Below, one piece after another: positions 5,357-6,442 of a stretch of 6,442 bases of DNA. Under the pieces are notes generated by a model. That model saw nothing but the letters and a program-made list of their open reading frames with translations. It ran no database searches and had not been told where the DNA came from. The DNA comes from Chitinophagales bacterium (GTDB lineage Bacteria; Bacteroidota; Bacteroidia; Chitinophagales; BACL12), in the NCBI GenBank assembly GCA_014380545.1, contig JACMJP010000233.1:1-6442 (forward strand). Direction: 5' to 3'. Position 1 is the first letter of the stretch; every line of letters begins with the position of its first letter. Position numbers and translations under genes: made by a program.

Positions 5357-6400
5357 TCACATATGCATTAAAATATTTTTCACAACCCCCTGCCCTTCAT
5401 AAACCATTCCTGTGTATATCTGAGCAAGGTTAGCACCACGGTTTATTTTTTCCTGTACATCTTTTGAATTTGCAATTCCGCCGACTGCTATTAAAGGGAA
5501 GTCTTTTCCTAATTCCCTCCTTAAAAACCACAACACATCATTTGATTTGTGTGCAAGCGGCTTACCGCTTAATCCGCCGGCTCCAATTAGTTCAATTTTT
5601 TCCTTCTGTGTTTTTAAATTATTTCTGTCAATGGTTGTGTTTGTGGCAATTATTCCATCCAGTTTTGTTTCTTTTACAATTTCAACAATATCATGTAATT
5701 CTTCCGTAAACAAATCGGGTGCTATTTTTAAAAGAATGGGTTTCGGCAACGTATTTTTTTGATTGATCTCCTGCAATTTATTGAGTATTTTTTTTAAGGG
5801 CCCTTTTTCCTGCAACTCTCTTAATCCGGGAGTATTGGGTGATGAAACATTTACAACAAAATAATCTACATGATCAAATAATCTTTCAAAACAAATTACA
5901 TAATCTTTCCATGCATCTTCATTGGGTGTATTTTTATTTTTCCCGATATTCCCTCCGATAATAATTTTATATTTTTCTTTTGTCCTTATTGTTTTTTTTG
6001 AAGAGAGATTTTTTACCATTGCATCCACACCATCATTATTAAATCCCATTCTGTTGATCAAAGCTTCATCATCAGGTAAACGAAATAATCTTGGTTTATC
6101 ATTTCCGGTTTGTGCAAGTGGCGTAACTGTTCCTACCTCAATATGCCCGAAACCCAATCTTGCCATAAGGGGAATATATTCTGCATTTTTGTCGAAGCCG
6201 GCAGCAAGTCCAATTTGATTTTTAAATGTTAATCCGAAAACTTTTTTTCCAAATTGCGGCTTATCAATAACATATTTTTTATCATGGAAAAAACCATATC
6301 CGGGAATAGCAAGTGCTATTCTAAATAAATTCAAAGCAAGATGATGTGCCTTTTCAGGTTCAAGTTTAAAGAATAAAGGCTTTAAAAGCGATTTATACAT
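5357..6400 (-). CDS. pyrD: Class 2 (quinone-dependent) dihydroorotate dehydrogenase PyrD
   Basis: PyrD oxidises dihydroorotate to orotate in pyrimidine synthesis, passing electrons through FMN to membrane quinone. The 347-residue length is typical of class 2. Residues 1-35 form the two-helix N-terminal segment (SLLKPLFFKLEPEKAHHLAL) that attaches to the membrane and makes the quinone tunnel. The barrel follows: NQIGLAAGFDKNAEYI (61-76), GHIEVGTVTPLAQTGNDKPR (85-104), INRMGFNNDG (115-124), GGNIGKN (149-155), VNVSSPNTPGLR (183-194) with catalytic base S187, LLKIAPDL (223-230), IATNTT (251-256), GAGGLSGKPL (273-282) and the FMN phosphate site IAVGGI with YTGMVYEGQG. Use of serine rather than cysteine as base confirms class 2. 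The ATG at 6400 is preceded by an in-frame stop, and no other start keeps the N-terminal helices. Its promoter ends almost at the start codon. It converges on the cupin gene across 36 bases in which I see no clear terminator. Confidence 0.97.
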   Translation of the reverse strand: MYKSLLKPLFFKLEPEKAHHLALNLFRIALAIPGYGFFHDKKYVIDKPQFGKKVFGLTFKNQIGLAAGFDKNAEYIPLMARLGFGHIEVGTVTPLAQTGNDKPRLFRLPDDEALINRMGFNNDGVDAMVKNLSSKKTIRTKEKYKIIIGGNIGKNKNTPNEDAWKDYVICFERLFDHVDYFVVNVSSPNTPGLRELQEKGPLKKILNKLQEINQKNTLPKPILLKIAPDLFTEELHDIVEIVKETKLDGIIATNTTIDRNNLKTQKEKIELIGAGGLSGKPLAHKSNDVLWFLRRELGKDFPLIAVGGIANSKDVQEKINRGANLAQIYTGMVYEGQGVVKNILMHM

Positions 6401-6405
6401 CGGGG

Positions 6406-6436
6406 TAAAGTTAGCAGGGTTTCAAAAGTTGTCAAA
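6406..6436 (-). promoter_or_regulatory. Predicted promoter of pyrD
   Basis: On the minus strand TTTG (6436-6433), 19 bases and TAACTTTA (6413-6406) match the Bacteroidota consensus except for the last base of the -7 element. Transcription is expected near 6402, about two bases before the pyrD ATG, so the message would be leaderless or nearly so. No Shine-Dalgarno sequence is present. Confidence 0.65.
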
Positions 6437-6442
6437 GTGAGA

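Overview
The window looks like chromosomal DNA from a member of the Bacteroidota, most likely close to Chitinophagaceae. It is AT-rich, its start codons mostly lack Shine-Dalgarno sequences, and several genes are preceded by the Bacteroidota-type promoter (TTTG, about 19 bases, then TAnnTTTG). The protein types also fit: a small exported NTF2-like protein, a compact alpha-glucan phosphorylase homologue, MnmA with a GCCS motif, and a class 2 dihydroorotate dehydrogenase. I see no mobile element, CRISPR array, tRNA or rRNA.

Layout from left to right: an intrinsic terminator (27-65) belonging to a gene outside the window; an exported SnoaL/NTF2-fold protein on the plus strand (126-668); a 305-base gene-free stretch with several hairpins; then, on the minus strand, a GT35 phosphorylase-like protein (974-2680), the tRNA 2-thiouridylase MnmA (2844-3953) and a TetR/AcrR-type regulator (4092-4751). 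The regulator is divergent from a cupin protein on the plus strand (ATG at 4772, end 5320), which converges on pyrD (5357-6400, minus) across a 36-base gap. Gaps of 138 and 163 bases between the minus-strand genes, with promoter-like motifs in them, suggest single-gene transcription units. MnmA and PyrD are core housekeeping enzymes with no evident link to their neighbours.

The most striking site is the tetR/cupin junction. A perfect 17-base palindrome (4743-4759) is centred on the first base of the tetR start codon. Two consensus promoters facing each other are placed as exact mirror images around the same base, each with its -33 element inside the other gene's reading frame. A second, imperfect copy of the palindrome covers the -33 element of the cupin promoter. 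This reads as a very compact autoregulated switch in which the regulator would block both promoters and the two promoters would compete for polymerase.

The second notable point is that the phosphorylase homologue has threonine (residue 451) where GT35 phosphorylases carry the lysine that binds pyridoxal phosphate, in an otherwise intact signature. Its annotation as a working phosphorylase is therefore doubtful.
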